DNA of 64,000 nt from Trachythela sp. YZ-2020. Lineage: Eukaryota; Cnidaria; Anthozoa; Malacalcyonacea; Clavulariidae. The notes below the pieces were generated by a model. It was not told the DNA's origin. It made no database searches and saw nothing but the letters and a program-made list of their open reading frames with translations. Position 1 is the first letter of the stretch, and every line of letters begins with the position of its first letter. This document shows positions 53,301 to 64,000 of this stretch, piece by piece. Both the position numbers and the translations under genes were made by a program. Where the stretch lies: NCBI GenBank assembly GCA_016169945.1, contig JADLSH010000254.1, forward strand, positions 682,001 to 746,000, given 5' to 3'.

Positions 53301-53517
53301 TGGTGCGGTTAATATAATACATTCCATTCAGTTTAGTAATTTCCATTTTAATATAGCATGGATGATTGTCTGTACAGTTGCAAACAGCTGGTCTTACAGG
53401 GACAGGGTTACACGTTATATACTTGGTGGCAGCTGCATCGAAACATTTCTCTGCTGGTGTGTCGGCATTTACAAGTATTGCCAAGCAAGGCATGGTGAGT
53501 AGCACATGGAGCCACAT
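50327..53517 (-). CDS. Secreted laccase-like multicopper oxidase
   Basis: Two coding exons: 53517-53111 (407 nt) and 52091-50327 (1,765 nt), joined in phase 2 at CAG/GTAATC and TATAG/A, giving 723 residues. The signal peptide MWLHVLLTMPCLAILVNA is followed by a Cys-rich stretch. Copper ligands lie at HFHG (105-108), HWYHSH (147-152), HPLHMHGH (517-524) and HCHIDYHLNDGM (602-613), i.e. all four conserved motifs including the type-1 site Cys603, with Met613 at the axial position as in lower-potential laccases. Many Asn-X-Ser/Thr sites fit secretion. The C-terminus (from about 660) is Pro/Lys-rich, then acidic. Such enzymes oxidise phenols or other reductants with O2. The substrate here is unknown. 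The first ATG of the longer frame (53682) would bury the signal peptide, and an AG at 53522-53521 suggests a 5'UTR intron. Confidence 0.93.
52140..52935. repeat. CACATTACATTACAT satellite filling the oxidase intron
   Basis: About 800 bp of CACATTACATTACATCA and 12-mer variants occupy most of the 1,019-bp intron (52092-53110). Long frames across it on the + strand are artefacts of the period (HYITHYITSHIT...). Confidence 0.97.
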
Positions 53518-53689
53518 ATCTAGCAAAAAATAACGGAGTATTTCACACACTTGAGTTGAGGGTCCAAATAGGTTGTATTGTCTACAATAAACTGTCGTAG
53601 TTTGTGTCTGAACTGCCTGGACAGGATGAAAACCATTTTGAGGTTTTCGTAACGAGGTTTGAAGTGTTACTAACTTCCGCAACTAAGAG

Positions 53690-53990
53690 TTTGCCTGAAA
53701 TCGCCTTAACGTGTCTCAAATCACAATAGAATTGACTAAGCTCTCCTAAATCGCCTTAATTCTTCTTAAATCACAATAGAATTGACTAAGCTCTCCTAAA
53801 TCGCCTTAATTCTTCTTAAATCACAATAGAATTGGCTAAGTCTCTCCTAAATCGCCTTAATTGGCTAAGTCTCTCCTAAATCGCCTTAATTATTCTTAAA
53901 TCACAATAGAATTGGCTAAGTTCTCCTAAATCGCCTTAAATCTTCTTAAATCAATATAGAATTGGCTAAGTCTCTCCTAAATGGTAATCG
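53690..53990. repeat. ~49-bp minisatellite upstream of the oxidase gene
   Basis: Units of TCTTCTTAAATCACAATAGA, ATTGGCTAAGTCTCTCCTAA and ATCGCCTTAA, five to six copies with small indels. The words resemble the CGCCTTAA-rich spacers after each DNase gene. Directly downstream is a different short repeat with GGCACCGGGAAAATGGCACC near 54040. Confidence 0.9.
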
Positions 53991-54473
53991 GAAAAAATTG
54001 CACCGGAAAATATCATAAATATGCCACCGAAACCAATGGCACCGGGAAAATGGCACCATAATGTTGATTAGTATTGCACTACCCATAAAACTCAAACTCT
54101 ATGAGATAACGCTATTATTTTTGGAGAAAAACATGTACATTAAATGAGACATGCATACCTTTCAATTCTGAATTTCTATTGATTAGCATGCATGAAACTA
54201 AATTAGCCGACAGTCTTTTCAAGCGCATAAATCGCCTAAACATGCATTATATCGCGACGAGTTAAGGCGAGTTATCGTTGCCTGTTTTGAGGCATTAGAT
54301 TGCCATAACTCGCTTTAAAGCACAATTAAATTTGCCGAGTTTATTTCATCTTACCAAAAGTTCGAGTAGCTACTAATGGAGCAACCCTGAGTCGTTATAT
54401 TTTCTGCTTAAGATATCCAATTCTTACTATAAACATTGTGCAATATCAAATTAGATATACATGCAGTGAAATC

Positions 54474-54881
54474 TCTATTAAACGGCCATGAACCCTCGGG
54501 AACAGTGAACATTGGGTGCACCCATGCACCCACGCCAAAATTATTCTAAACCATTGGTAACTAGTGCAGTAACAAAACAGTTTTCAAAAATGATAACAAC
54601 TATAATGTTCATAGTTGTCTTATTGTCAATATTTAGTTACCTTATAAATTGATCTGCCGTCTATAGGTAACAGTACGAAATACCAATCGGTCAGTATGAC
54701 CGATCATAGGTGGCCGTGGCCATTTAATAGACTGATAGTAATAGACTAATAGTCTAATAGAGTGGTAATATACAGTATAAATTATACTGCTTTACTGGGA
54801 ATATTTTTGGGACTTTGACTGATGCATGGCTATTTAGTGGCCACCTAATAGAGGGCTGCTTAATATGTACAGGCTCGACTG
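54474..54881. mobile_element. Possible pogo/Tigger-like non-autonomous element
   Basis: The left end CAGTGAAATCTCTATTAAAC and the right end (reverse complement CAGTCGAGCCTGTACATATT) share only the CAGT tip. Both contain TTAAxCGGCCA/TGGCCACCTAATAGAG words inside, as in pogo-like elements. TA follows the right end only. Weak. Confidence 0.35.
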
Positions 54882-54899
54882 TAAATAAAAAATATATAT

Positions 54900-55900
54900 C
54901 GTATATTAACTGTATAATAGTAAGTATTTATCACTGCTGCAACACAATTTCGGACACAGAGCGATGTTAGGTAAAAAGTATATTCGCAGAGAAGTTGTGA
55001 GCAGGAATCTCGTTTTACTTTGCCGATATTTTTCTTGCTAAACATGCCCAGAAGGCAACAAAGAAATGAATGAGAATGTTAACAGTTTCGGTAAAGTGAA
55101 ACGTGGGCCATTTCACTGTTTTTCTGTGCGTACATTTCTACATAACATGACATGGCTTTGTGCAGAAATTGCTCCGCAACATGGCCTTAAGTTCCATGTA
55201 GGTTTGAGCATGCTTAGTGATAAATAACTGATGTTGTTTTTGTTGAAACGTCTATATATTTCACAAAGCTTCCGATCCATAAGCCCGGATTATAATCACT
55301 TATCAGTTGAAAAATTTGCAAATTTCAGAAATGTATTTGCTTACTAACTTTACAAGAACAGGAATATACACAGAAAATGTTATTAATACAAGAGTACGAA
55401 ATACCTCAATTAAAAGATTGTCTTTCGGGTCCTTCCAGTGTGATTGAACTACAGAAATGATTACAATAATACAACGCCCTGCTGAAAACGGCCCAGAAAA
55501 TTTCAGTCCTGGAAGAAAGTACTTAGTGCGCACTTGACGGTATTGTACTCCATCCTCTAAGAAAGTTGGTAGGGGGGTTGAAAGGAAAACCATTTATTTC
55601 CACTTTAAAATATGGGGGGGATATTGCCCCCTAACTGGGTGCAACGAAAAATGTTTTTGCACAGATACAAAGGGGTACAGATACTGATAGATGACAAGTC
55701 AGGTAAAAACATGCTTCAGAATGTATGACCATCGTCATGTACAAATATGTGATATAAAGGGTCTGAAGGGGTTTGATAATACCAAGGATAGTGCATGTTC
55801 ATTTTACCCCAATGATAGGTTGTCAATTTCTGCTGCTGTATTGATTATAAATTCGCGTCATATGAGAAGATTGCTTCCATTCCATCTACTACGGCGGGTT
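54900..55900. other. Unassigned spacer
   Basis: No exon is recognised. A frame at 55303-55593 (-) has a hydrophobic stretch but no splice or start context. Nothing else stands out beyond a G-rich patch near 55610. Confidence 0.4.
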
Positions 55901-55909
55901 TTCTTCGAG

Positions 55910-56130
55910 TACTCTGATTTCGGTGGCGCAGTCGTCAGAGCAAGCGCCTTTCACCTCTGAGTCTTGAGTTCGATTCTCGCTGAGGACATGACTCATCACA
56001 CTCATGTGAAAAGACGGTAAGTCAACGCTCTGCCGAAAGTCGTGGGTTTTGTCCGGGCACTCCGGTTTCCTCCCATAGGGAAAGTTGACTGGGTGGGTTA
56101 GGATATACAGATTAGGAAACCAAGTAAGGA
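55910..56130 (+). repeat. tRNA-derived SINE-like element
   Basis: The A-box-like GGTGGCGCAGTCGTCAGAGC and B-box-like GAGTTCGATTCTC give a tRNA-related head. Downstream comes GGGCACTCCGGTTTCCTCCC, a central-domain word shared by several invertebrate SINEs (a related string occurs near 34470). The element runs directly into the 115-bp array. Poly-A tail and target duplication are not seen. Confidence 0.6.
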
Positions 56131-56149
56131 ATGCCTCTAACCGGGCCTC

Positions 56150-56690
56150 TAGAGGGAACAGTTTAGAACTGATAAAGCTATCCAGTATAAATAAATAAAG
56201 TAAGTTTAGTTTAGGTTTCCTCCTGTAGTAACACTGAACCAATGGAGGATGACCCTTACTGGACCTCTAGGAAGAACAGTTTAGAACTGATAATGCTATC
56301 CAGTATAAATAAAGTTAGTTTAGTTTAGGTTTCCTCCTGTAGTAACACTGGATCAATAAGGAATGACTCTTACTGGATCTCTAGGGAGAACAGTTTAGAA
56401 CTGATAGAGCTATCCAGTATAAATAAAGTTAGTTTAGTTTAGGTTACCTCCTGTAGTAACACTGGATCAATAAGAGATGATCCTTACTGGATCTCTAGGG
56501 AGAACAGTTTAGAACTGATAATGCTATCCAGTATAAATAAAGTTAGTTTAGTTTAGGTTTCCTCCTGTAGTAACACTGAACCAATAGAGGATGATCCTTA
56601 CTGGACCTCTAGGGAGAACTGTTTAGAACTGATAGAGCTATCCAGTATAAATACAGTTAGTTTAGGTTCCTCCTGTAGTATAAACACTAG
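56150..56690. repeat. ~115-bp minisatellite, reverse orientation of the DNase intron repeat
   Basis: Five units with GAACAGTTTAGAACTGATA, GCTATCCAGTATAAATAAAG and TTTAGGTTTCCTCCTGTAGT. The reverse complement matches the array at 15830-16300 unit for unit, about 40 kb away. Confidence 0.93.
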
Positions 56691-57225
56691 TGGTGTTATG
56701 TTAGTCTCGTCTGAATCTTTTTTTATGTTTGTCCAATGTACTTTTCGGGGCAGTTTTTGCAAGGAAACATGCAAATGACGTTGTGTTTTTCAGTTATATT
56801 CGTTTTGTCTTTGTATTTTGTGAAGTTGGATCTAAATTTACATGTTGGTTTGTGTGCGACGTCAATGTTGAATGGTGTATGTAAGTGTGTATGTAAGGAA
56901 GTGTAATTATCGTTCTTGTTTATAGTGCCGTTGTCAGTTTAATTTTGTTACTAGTACTTCCAATAAATATAAATATACAGATTTTAAATTCACACTTGTG
57001 GGGAAAATATTTTCTAGTATTCGAACCCCCAAGTCATTTTTTCCAAACATCCGCTAGGAATTGGCCACTGAATGCATGACATTTGACTAGGTAGACCCAA
57101 CATTGCTCTGAGATTTTCTCGTATTCGGAGCGTGTAGAGACATGCATCCACCCTTGTTGTCCTTTTTGCACACTGCATGAAATAAAAATGTTTAAAATTT
57201 TGGTATTAGATTAAATCTATACTTT

Positions 57226-58715
57226 ATTAATACTGGATAGCTCTATCGTTCTAAACAATTCTCCCTAGAAGTCCAGAAGGGTCATTGGCCTTCCTAAAAT
57301 AAATGTATTTATGCTGGATAGCCGTACCAATTCTAAACTGCTCGCGTGTTGTCCCTAGATTTTCACACGCCTTCTATGCAGAGATGTAGCAGCTATATCG
57401 ATGCTTTCAACGGTAACTTTAATATTAAAAACGGAATTATAAAACGGAACTTTAATTATATTTTTAATAATTTTTACATTTCTATTTCAGTTGGATTTGT
57501 GAAGGACGTAAGGACGTTTTCCGCCAGACGCCAGTGCCTATATCGCCTGCAAGACAATCAGCAATAGTGAAGCAATGAGTGAATCCAGCCAGAACGTCCC
57601 ACGCATGCCCACTTCGCCTGTGTTGAGGGTAAATATTGAGAATGTCAATTATATATATCATTTGTTTTTCTTCGAATTTCAGTTCTCAAACTTCTTAGCT
57701 CAAATTGAAAGAATACTTTGCTGAAAGCAAATGTAATTTAATGATTCGTCACATGGGATTAAATTTTATCACTGCACAAAGAGAAAAGGATAACATTTAA
57801 ATTTAGCGGCATGTTGAACACGGCAGTGGAAGCATGGAGCACTGAGTAGCTCTGTAACTTATCTGTTCTTCAGTGTAGTACTGAACTACATGAAAATATT
57901 TAATTAATTAATCCAATACAGAGCAGTTTTAACGGAATTGGTCAGTTGGAGATGGGGAGGGGATTAAGCAACCCAAGGAATCCATGTCAAGAGACCTAAC
58001 TAGGTGATGAACTGGAAGACAACGAATTTTCGTATTTCAGTTTGACATTCTGCAGGAGTCCTGAATTTTTAGACACAATGTTTATTTATTCTATATAGAC
58101 AGACCTGAATATAAAGAATAGTAATATTATAAAAGCAATGTTATTGCTGCACCAATCTGATTTATCACTCCACAAATCTGATTGACCACTCCACAAACTG
58201 GTTATCACTGCACCTTAAAATAACCCCTACATTGGACTCCCACGTTGGAGATATATTAAATAGGGCTGCTGTTTAGGTATAATCTCTCTCGTAGCCGCTC
58301 TTTGAGTCCTTGGTCCGCCAGAGTGGCTGCTTACTTGCACACAATACTCCATTCTCGATTGTTTAAGCTTGACTAATCACAGTGCATTGACCCAGCTATG
58401 CTGAAACCTTCGATATTCGCTTTCCGTTTGCACGATTGATTATTATTATCTGAAGTCTGAACAACAAGGTTAAATGCTATGTTTCCGTTTGAAAATTACT
58501 GACCTGAACGCCGACACGTGTGTTGAAAATACGACCAACAGAGTTGCTACAAAGTCCAGTGAATTTTTAAGGAATTTTCAGTGGTGGAGCAAAACGCGCA
58601 AAAGGACCCACCATTGACAAGACGTCTAATTAGTTCTTTCTTTTAAAGGCCTGTTTCAAACGTCGAATTGTTCATGTATGTGAGCTTATGTGTCGATCAC
58701 CAGAAGAGGTGCGGT
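57226..58715. repeat. Triplicated unit, copy 1
   Basis: It starts TACTGGATAGCTCTATCGTT and ends TGTCGATCACCAGAAGAGG. It is followed head-to-tail by copy 2. It contains the exon-like block at 57491-57628, a second acceptor-like block near 57682, and conserved CCACTCCACAAACTGGTTAT and GAGTCCTTGGTCCGCCAGAG strings. Compared with copy 3 it lacks a ~100-bp piece around 58060. Confidence 0.88.
57491..57628 (+). other. Exon-like block, copy 1, possible start MSESSQNVPRMPTSPVLR
   Basis: Preceded by a strong polypyrimidine/acceptor (TTTCTATTTCAG) and ending AGG before GTAAAT. An ATG at 57575 opens 18 codons to the donor in phase 0. A further acceptor TTCGAATTTCAG lies ~50 bp downstream and leads to a short frame ending LAQIERILC. 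The block is conserved at 58985 and 62400 and as a decayed piece near 61090. It could be a 5' exon of a repeated gene or part of a transposon transcript. No protein family is recognised. Confidence 0.4.
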
Positions 58716-60990
58716 ATTAATACTGGATAGCTCTATCGTTCTAAACAATTCTCCCTAGAAGTCCAGCAAGGGTCATCCTTCCTAAAATATATTTATTTAT
58801 GCTGGATAGCCCTACCACTCCCTAGATTTTCACACGCCTTCTACGTAAAGATGTAGCAGCTATATCGATACTTTCAACGGTAATTTTAATATTAAAAACG
58901 GAAAAACATTTGCATAGCAAAGCCAAGAACATAACCATACTTCCTTTAATTATATTTTTAATAATTTTTACATTTCTATTTCAGTTGGATTTGTGAAGGA
59001 CGTAAGGACGTTTTCCGCCAGACGCCAGTGCCTATATCGCCTGCAAGACAATCAGCAATAGTGAAGCAATGAGTGAACCCAGCCAGAACGTCCCACGCAT
59101 GCCCACTTCGCCTGTGTTGAGGGTAAATATTGAGAATGTCAATTATATATATCATTTGTTTTTCTTCGAATTTCAGTTCTCAAACTTCTTAGCCCAAACT
59201 GAAAGAATACTTTGCTGAAAGCAAATGTAATTTAATGATTCGTCACATAACAATAGAAATATAGCATAAACATTGAACCAGGGATTATTTTAAGGACATT
59301 TTATCACTGCACAAAGAGAAAAGGATAACATTTAAATTTAGCGGCATGTTGAACACGGTAGTGGAGGCATGGAGCACTGAGTAGCTCTTCAGCTTATCTG
59401 TTCTTCAGTGTAGTACTGAACTACATGAAAATATTTCATTCATTAATCCAATACAGAGCAGTTTTAACGGAATTGGTCAGTTGGAGATGGGGAGGGGATT
59501 CAATCAATCAATCATTTATTTGCCACAACACAACAAGAATATAGATATTTACATTAATTATAATTTGAATATCAATGCTGAGCAGTAGCGAGAAGACCTC
59601 AAGAAGCTAAAAGGCTTATATTAAGAGGCCATCTCGTCAACTAAAATAATTTTTATAATAAGTAAATTTAGAGAAAAGGAGGCCCAATGGCAGTAGTCAT
59701 GAGACCCCCTAGTTCACTGTGATAATTCAAAATAAGACCATATCTTTGTTCAAGTTCAAAACACACATACATTACTACATAATATACAAGTTAATAACTA
59801 AAACATGTCGATTTCGACGTCTATGCGACATTATTAAGCAACCCAAGGAATCCATGTCAAGGGACCTAACTATAGGTGATGAACTAGAAGACAACGAACT
59901 TGTAGCCTGTATAGGGGGGTAAATTTTCGTATTTTTGAGATTCTGCAGGAGTCCTGAATGAAGTTATAACTCTTTCAGCAACAATAGAAGGGTCTGATTC
60001 ATGTTTTTGTGACAATGGAGTATCGACAGTTACACATGAAGGGGTCTCTGTGACATTTAGTGACGCTCCGCTTGATTAATTACTGCACAATATCTGACTT
60101 ATCACTCCACAAATCGGATTGACCACTCCACAAACAGATTATCACTGCACCTTAAAATAACCCCTACATTGGACTCCCACGTTGGAGATATATTAAATAG
60201 GGCTGCTGTTTAGGTATAATCTCTCTCATAGCCGCTCTTTGAGTCCTTGGTCCGCCAGAGTGGCTGCTTACTTGCAGACAACATTCCATTCTCGATTGTT
60301 TAGCTTGACTAATCACAGTGCATTGACCCAGCTATGCTGAAGTCTTCGATATTCGCTTTCCGTTTGCACGATTGATTATTATTATCTGAAGTCTGAACAA
60401 CAAGGTTAAATGCTATGTTTCCGTTTGCAAATTACTGACCTGAACGCCGACACGTGTGTTGAAAATACGATCAACAGAGTTGCTACAAAGTCCAGTGCAT
60501 TTTTAAGGATTTTCAGTGGGGGAGCAAAATGCGCAAAAGGACCCACCACTGACAAGACGTCAATTAGCTCCCTCTTATAAAGGCCTGTTTCAAACGTCGA
60601 ATTTGTCATGCATGCATGTGTCGATCACCAGAGGAGGTGCAGTGGGGGGTCAGGGACGTAGTCCCCCAGAAAAAAATGGAAAATTGAGGCTCAGAAAAGC
60701 CATTTCCCGCATTTCCCGACAGAAGTGGATGGGAGTTGAACTAGAAGACGAACAAGTAAAGGGATCTTTTGTTTGCATTTCACACTGTTCATTAAATAGA
60801 ACAAAATTATTTCAATTACTATTTTGTGAAAGGACCCAGTCAACAGGGACAGCAAGCCCTTTTCCCCTTCAGTGGTGCCTGTTTCCTTCAAAGGGCGCAC
60901 TGGGGAAAATGCCCCACCACGACACTGCATGTATTAAAAACTGCCCTGAGTCAAAACCTGACTTCAACGTATGTTACTTAGAAATGTTTA
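58716..60990. repeat. Triplicated unit, copy 2
   Basis: Begins TACTGGATAGCTCTATCGTT right after copy 1 and extends to a G-rich border (GGGGGGTCAGGGACGTAGTC) and the block around 60690-60990, which is repeated at 63750-63991. It carries a LINE-tail insertion at 59501-59835 not present in copies 1 and 3. Confidence 0.88.
59501..59835 (-). mobile_element. LINE-tail insertion in copy 2
   Basis: Copies 1 and 3 read GGGAGGGGATTAAGCAACCC without interruption. Copy 2 has 335 extra bases between ATT (59498-59500) and AAGCA, ending in another ATT. The insert begins CAATCAATCAATCATTTATT, i.e. a (TGAT)n tail on the - strand, typical of CR1/RTE-like LINE 3' ends. No reverse transcriptase is included, so it is a short 5'-truncated copy. 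Confidence 0.8.
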
Positions 60991-62110
60991 TGCATGTTGT
61001 CTGATGTTGTGTGACTTATATCATGTGCTTATACCCAGTTGAAAGCTCAAACAATTTTGTTGCCCGTTTATTCAGTGGTCAAAAACGTTCAACGCGCATG
61101 CCCACTTCGCCATATGTTTAAAGTAAATATTTAAAATGTCAATATATACTTCGCTTTAATTTTCTCCTCCCCCCTAACTTCTCACCTAGCGCGCGCTCTC
61201 AAAAAAAAAGCGCGCGCTCTAAACAAAATTCCCTCCACCACAATAGAACGCCTGCCAAGCAGGCTAACCATAGCCATTCCCGATTGTTTTAGCTTGACCA
61301 CTCACATGCAAGACGTTTTGTAAAATTACCGCGCGAAACTATTACAGGAAGCAAGGTGTGACGATGCGACAATTCAGAATTTAACTATAGGACGGACGAT
61401 AAACGCTATAGTTTTCGTGTTTTTCATGTAAAATGTTTTCTAAAAGAAAATTTGAAGAAAGATAAAGCTTAACTCTTAAACACAAGCATCTAACGTGTGT
61501 ATTTTATTTCAACCGCTAAGATTATTGCCGCCGTTGAGCAGTGAAACGCACACAAACTGAAATGATGTAAAATGTAGACAGTATCACACTTGTCATTCGG
61601 CATGGATTCGTACAACACCGAATGCCGAGGCGTTTTTATAATAAACGCTTTCGTCTGCACCGGTATTAAATGATTACCAAACCATTGATTTATTAAACCA
61701 AGTCAGCAAATTATGCTTAGTAAATTGCTCAGCTCCAAGTCGAGATTTCATTCAATTCATTGTCTTTCTGACAGTTTCTGTATTGATCCACTATGAGTGA
61801 GACCCAGCCGTAGTTCTAGCAAATCAGAAACATGCGCAGAAAGAAGAGGGAACATTTCGTATTGTTGACTCAGATTTTAAATTCACACTTGTGGGGAAAA
61901 TATTTTCTAGTATTCGAACCCCCCAGTCATTTTTTCGAAACATCCGCTAGGAATTGGCCACTGAATGCATGACATTTGACTAGGTAGACCCAACATTGCT
62001 CTGAGATTTTCTCGTATTCGGAGCGTGTAGAGACATGCATCCACCCTTGTTATCCTTTTTGCACACTGCATGAAATAAAAATGTTTAATATTTTGGTATT
62101 AGATTAAATC
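60990..62110. other. Spacer between triplicated units
   Basis: Contains a decayed piece of the exon-like block near 61090, a GCGCGCGCT / AAAAAAAGCGCGCGCTC palindrome-like spot at 61192-61220, and from 61870 a 240-bp sequence identical in order to 56975-57215. The latter shows that the duplicated block extends left of copy 3. No gene is recognised. Confidence 0.5.
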
Positions 62111-62115
62111 TATAC

Positions 62116-64000
62116 TTTATTAATACTGGATAGCTCTATCGTTCTAAACAATTCTCCCTAGAAGTCCAGTAAGGGTCATTGGCCTTCCTAAAATAAATGT
62201 ATTTATGCTGGATAGCCGTACCAATTCTAAACTGCTCGCGTGTTGTCCCTAGATTTTCACACGCCTTCTATGCAGAGATGTAGCAGCTATATCGATGCTT
62301 TCAACGGTAACTTTAATATTAAAAACGGAAAAAAATTTGCATAGCAAAGCCATACTTCCTTTAATTATATTTTTAATAATTTTTACATTTCTATTTCAGT
62401 TGGATTTGTGAAGGACGTAAGGACGTTTTCCGCCAGACGCCAGTGCCTATATCGCCTGCAAGACAATCAGCAATAGTGAAGCAATGAGTGAATCCAGCCA
62501 GAACGTCCCACGCATGCCCACTTCGCCTGTGTTGAGGGTAAATATTGAGAATGTCAATTATATATATCATTTGTTTTTCTTCGAATTTCAGTTCTCAAAC
62601 TTCTTAGCTCAAATTGAAAGAATACTTTGCTGAAAGCAAATGTAATTTAATGATTCGTCACATAACAATAGAAATATAGCATAAACATTGAACCAGGGAT
62701 TATTTTAAGGACATTTTATCACTGCACAAAGAGAAAAGGATAACATTTAAATTTAGCGGCATGTTGAACACGGTAGTGGAGGCATGGAGCACTGAGTAGC
62801 TCTTCAGCTTATCTGTTCTTCAGTGTAGTACTGAACTACATGAAAATATTTCATTCATTAATCCAATACAGAGCAGTTTTAACGGAATTGGTCAGTTGGA
62901 GATGGGGAGGGGATTAAGCAACCCAAGGAATCCATGTCAAGGGACCTAACTATAGGTGATGAACTAGAAGACAACGAACTTGTAGCCTGTATAGGGGGGT
63001 AAATTTTCGTATTTTGAGATTCTGCAGGAGTCCTGAATGAAGTTATAACTCTTTCAGCAACAATAGAAGGGTCTGATTCATGTTTTTGTGACAATGGAGT
63101 ATCGACAGTTACACATGAAGGGGTCTCTGTGACATTTAGTGACGCTCCGCTTGATTAATTACTGCACAATATCTGACTTATCACTCCACAAATCGGATTG
63201 ACCACTCCACAAACTGATTATCACTGCACCTTAAAATAACCCCTACATTGGACTCCCACGTTCGAGATATATTAAATAGGGCTGCTGTTTAGGTATAATC
63301 TCTCTCGCAACCGCTCTTTGAGTCCTTGGTCCGCCAGAGTGGCTGCTTACTTGCACACAACATTCCATTCTCGATTGTTTAAGCTTGACTAATCACAGTG
63401 CGTTGACCCAGCTATGCTGAAGTCTTCGATATTCGCTTTCCGTTTGCACGATTGATTATTATTATCTGAACAACAAGGTTAAATGCTATGTTTCCGTTTG
63501 AAAATTACTGACCTGAACGCCGACACGTGTGTTGAAAATACGATCAACAGAGTTGCTACAAAATCCAGTGATTTTTAAGGATTTTCAGTGGTGGAGCAAA
63601 ATACGTAAAAGGACCCACCACTGACAATACGTCAATTAGCTCCCTCTTATAAAGGCCTGTTTCAAACGTCGAATTTGTCATGCATGCATGTGTCGATCAC
63701 CAGAGGAGGTGCAGTGGGGGGGTCAGGGACGTAGTCCCCCAGAAAAAAATGGAAAATTGAGGCTCAGAAAAGCCATTTCCCGCATTTCCAGACAGAAGTG
63801 GGTGGGAGTTGAACTAGAAGACGAACAAGTAAAGGGATCTTTTGTTTGCATTTCACACTGTTCATTAAATAGAACAAAATTATTTCAATTACTATTTTGT
63901 GAAAGGACCCAGTCAACAGGGACAGCAAGCCCTTTTCCCCTTCAGTGGTGCCTGTTTCCTTCAAAGGGCGCACTGGGAAAATGCCCACCACGACACTGCA
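62116..64000. repeat. Triplicated unit, copy 3, running off the window
   Basis: Matches copy 2 minus the LINE tail, from TACTGGATAGCTCTATCGTT to the G-rich border and beyond to the last base, so the right end is cut by the window. Exon-like block at 62400-62537 (ATG 62484). The - strand is open from about 63145 to 62879 with a Ser-rich frame (VTETPSCVTVDTPLSQKHES..., [15 protein letters not shown]), also largely present in copy 2 apart from the insertion. Whether it is translated is unknown. Confidence 0.85.

Noticed and set aside
55910..55990. Functional tRNA gene
   Set aside because: A- and B-box-like strings are present, but stems do not close and SINE-type sequence follows, so I list it as SINE-like.
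1..64000. CRISPR array or bacterial operon
   Set aside because: Tandem repeats here lack regular unique spacers. Genes have spliceosomal introns, so the window is eukaryotic.

Overview
This is a eukaryotic, AT-rich, intron-rich and transposon-rich metazoan window. The gene content (a laccase-type multicopper oxidase, RIO kinase 1 with many very short exons, small secreted proteins) and the heavy load of MITEs, foldbacks and minisatellites suggest a marine invertebrate, most likely a cnidarian. That assignment is inference. Nearly all genes are split, so most were reconstructed by hand from GT-AG splice sites, reading phase and protein similarity.

Region 1 (about 2.3-32 kb) is a tandem array of five copies of a small secreted protein gene on the + strand, at 2912, 15596, 20563, 26216 and 30624. 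Each has a signal-peptide exon, a central exon carrying a CDEYPFAS motif and a last exon carrying GxGA.IKMV..R(D/E)N..QGG. This is the signature of the bacterial/fungal NucA/NucB-type DNase fold. Copies 1, 2 and 5 have complete reading frames (160 codons each). Copy 3 has a 2-bp deletion and copy 4 has lost its start codon. Each copy lies tail-to-tail with a - strand fragment of the 3' end of RIOK1. The unit that duplicated was therefore the DNase gene plus the RIOK1 tail, and the intact RIOK1 (32373-39815, 21 coding exons) sits at the right end of the array. A 5,557-bp element with about 1.9-kb inverted arms, AG...CT ends and a 6-bp target duplication interrupts the first RIOK1 tail. The paralogous RIOK1 exon at 33.6 kb preserves the empty site. 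Its features match a short non-autonomous Polinton/Maverick-like element.

Region 2 (about 40-54 kb) holds single-copy genes: a membrane-protein locus in two overlapping frames (41896-44369, +), a 63-residue signal-peptide/transmembrane miniprotein in three exons (46959-47897, -), and a two-exon secreted laccase-like multicopper oxidase (50327-53517, -) whose only coding intron is filled with a CACATTACAT-type satellite.

Region 3 (about 54-64 kb) has no recognisable host gene. It contains a tRNA-derived SINE-like segment, a ~115-bp minisatellite also found in the intron of DNase copy 2, and three direct copies of a 1.5-2.3 kb unit with a conserved exon-like block. One of these copies carries a LINE-tail insertion whose empty site is preserved in another.
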